This document shows positions 62,684-64,000 of a DNA stretch of 64,000 nt, piece after piece. The notes under the pieces were generated by a model. It ran no database searches. It was not told the origin of the DNA and saw nothing but the letters and a program-made list of their open reading frames with translations. The first letter of the stretch is position 1; the number at the start of each line of letters is the position of its first letter. The stretch is from the NCBI RefSeq assembly GCF_900258475.1, contig NZ_LT984887.1:945919-1009918 (forward strand), given 5' to 3'. The stretch is from Anaerococcus sp. Marseille-P3915. GTDB taxonomy: Bacteria; Bacillota; Clostridia; Tissierellales; Peptoniphilaceae. Made by a program: the position numbers and the translations under genes.

Positions 62684-64000
62684 GATAATTAAAAACTTTA
62701 TAGCAGGGATCCTCTCTTGTATCTTAGTTTTTTCAATTCTTATCACCTTGATGGTCACAATCAACTATAACGACTTATTTAGGCAGTTAGATGATAAGAG
62801 GCCAAATGAAATCTCAGATCAATTTATAAGACTAAATAACGATAAGGATATATCAAGCAAATTCATGTGGTCATATCTTGATAACATGGCCCATGATTCA
62901 AAAGTAGATATTGAATATTACGATGAAGCTGGCAAGCTTATAAAACATTTAGAAGGCCGTGATAAAAGCGATGATTCTAAGATTCTATCTAAGGAATATA
63001 ATATCATAGATGATACAACAAACCTAAATGCTGGTAAAATTATAATCCGCTACAACAGGGACCTAACCGGTGTAAACGAAGTTAAAAACAACTTTACCCA
63101 GGCTGTAATTTATGCAATTACAATATCTCTTGCAATCGGAACAGTTATAGCTATAATCTTATCTACCAATATATCTAATCCAATTACTTCAATTGGAGAA
63201 TCTACCCTCGCTATCAAGGAAGGCGTCTATGATCAGATTGAAGAGGAAACAGATATAAGAGAGATTGAAAATCTTAAAGATAATATAAATTTCCTCTCAA
63301 ACAACCTCAAAAAGCAAGAATCAATTAGGAAACAATATGCCCAAGATATATCTCATGAGCTTAGGACTCCCCTAACCAATCTTAAGCTTACAATCGAGGC
63401 TATGAAAGATGGAATAATAGATGCAGATCCTGCCACTTTTGACACACTTACAGCAGAAATAGTAAGGCTTGAAGGCCTTATTGTTGGACTTAAAAATACC
63501 TTTGAAGAAAATGTTGCACACGCTGTTTTATCAAAATCCATGGTGGATGTAAGTGAGCTTGTCTCATACATCGCAAAAAGTTTTAACGCAAAGGCAAAGC
63601 TTAATAATATCAGAATTAACACTTATATCGATGAAGATGTAAGGCTCTATACCGACAGAGATAAGCTAAGCCAAATCATTCAAAACCTAGTTTCAAATGC
63701 CATAAAAGCTATAGGCAAAAATGGTACTATAGAGATAAATCTGACTGAGGATGAAAAAGAAATACAAGTAAGTGTTAAAGATAGCGGTATAGGTATAAAA
63801 GAAGAAGATATACCAAGAATATTTGATAGGTTCTACAGGGTAGAAGATTCTAGAAATACCAAAGATAACGGAGTTGGCCTGGGACTTGCCATAACCAAAA
63901 ACTTTGTCCTAGCCTTAGAAGGAAAAATAAGAGTTAAATCTAATCTTGGCTTTGGAAGCGAGTTTAATGTAGTCTTTGAGAAAAATAATAGGATGAACAA
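62664..64000 (+). CDS. Sensor histidine kinase, partial at the window edge
   Basis: 445 codons are visible. One helix (about 9-32), an outside sensor part (about 33-148) and a second helix (about 150-172) lead to a HAMP-like linker, the phosphate-accepting His231 in DISHELRTPLTN, the N box LVSNAIKAIG and glycine boxes KDSGIGI and GVGLGLAI. The frame is still open at base 64000, but the ATPase domain is nearly complete, so little is missing. It pairs with the overlapping response regulator; the stimulus is unknown. Confidence 0.95.
   Translation, partial: MTTLKNKIIKNFIAGILSCILVFSILITLMVTINYNDLFRQLDDKRPNEISDQFIRLNNDKDISSKFMWSYLDNMAHDSKVDIEYYDEAGKLIKHLEGRDKSDDSKILSKEYNIIDDTTNLNAGKIIIRYNRDLTGVNEVKNNFTQAVIYAITISLAIGTVIAIILSTNISNPITSIGESTLAIKEGVYDQIEEETDIREIENLKDNINFLSNNLKKQESIRKQYAQDISHELRTPLTNLKLTIEAMKDGIIDADPATFDTLTAEIVRLEGLIVGLKNTFEENVAHAVLSKSMVDVSELVSYIAKSFNAKAKLNNIRINTYIDEDVRLYTDRDKLSQIIQNLVSNAIKAIGKNGTIEINLTEDEKEIQVSVKDSGIGIKEEDIPRIFDRFYRVEDSRNTKDNGVGLGLAITKNFVLALEGKIRVKSNLGFGSEFNVVFEKNNRMN

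Noticed and set aside
63353-63622. 89-codon frame on the minus strand near the window end
   Set aside because: It is antisense to the sensor kinase gene, whose conserved boxes are read on the plus strand.

Overview
The window is low-GC DNA packed with Firmicutes-type housekeeping genes. Features pointing that way are hrcA with a CIRCE element, an L10 leader, an RFN (FMN) riboswitch, a mraZ-led division cluster, ribBA fusion, ComEC and AGGAGG-type ribosome binding sites. Gene content and protein style suggest a Gram-positive anaerobic coccus of the Tissierellia (Anaerococcus/Peptoniphilus-like). That genus-level guess is inference, since no rRNA is present.

Layout. 1-5.5 kb: start of tuf, a tRNA-Thr, a YeiH-family membrane protein, a PerR-like Fur regulator, and the ribosomal/transcription block rpmG-secE-nusG-rplK-rplA followed by rplJ-rplL with its own promoter and L10 leader (all minus). 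5.5-9.4 kb: glmM with a small unknown gene, a divergent aldehyde dehydrogenase, and a HAD phosphatase. 9.4-13 kb: ribD-ribE-ribBA-ribH under an FMN riboswitch, with the HAD gene overlapping the end of ribH. 13-14.8 kb: a TrmN6-like methyltransferase, rsmI and a small membrane protein. 14.8-27.3 kb: rpsU, a HIT protein, mtaB, dnaJ, dnaK, grpE and hrcA, then hemW, an acetyltransferase, an ECF sigma/anti-sigma pair, lepA and lepB. 27.4-32.3 kb: rpsT, a 650-bp array of structured repeats, holA, comEC and an AlaX-like protein without its metal ligands.

32.3-41 kb is the accessory part: a heterodimeric ABC exporter behind a 12-codon leader peptide and a foldable leader RNA, an XRE membrane regulator, a TetR regulator with two matching operators next to unknown membrane genes, and a DEAD-box helicase with a terminator in its 5' leader. 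41-47.5 kb: glutaredoxin, SdpI-like and VTT membrane proteins, leuS, asnS and rarA. 47.5-58.5 kb: nrdR, ftsZ, divIB, murG, murD, mraY, ftsL, rsmH and mraZ (a shortened division/cell-wall cluster), then lgt, yebC, a YigZ protein and hflX. 58.6-64 kb: a class A penicillin-binding protein, a GlsB/YeaQ-type protein and an OmpR-type two-component system cut by the window edge.

The most unusual element is the repeat array at 27753-28406. It has five related units whose hairpin stems differ in sequence yet stay complementary, which looks like a selected structured RNA or DNA element and not a coding region. The next most interesting is the ABC exporter leader at 32303-32468. It combines a leader peptide, two mutually exclusive pairings that involve the ribosome binding site, and a small hairpin lying between the ribosome binding site and the start codon.
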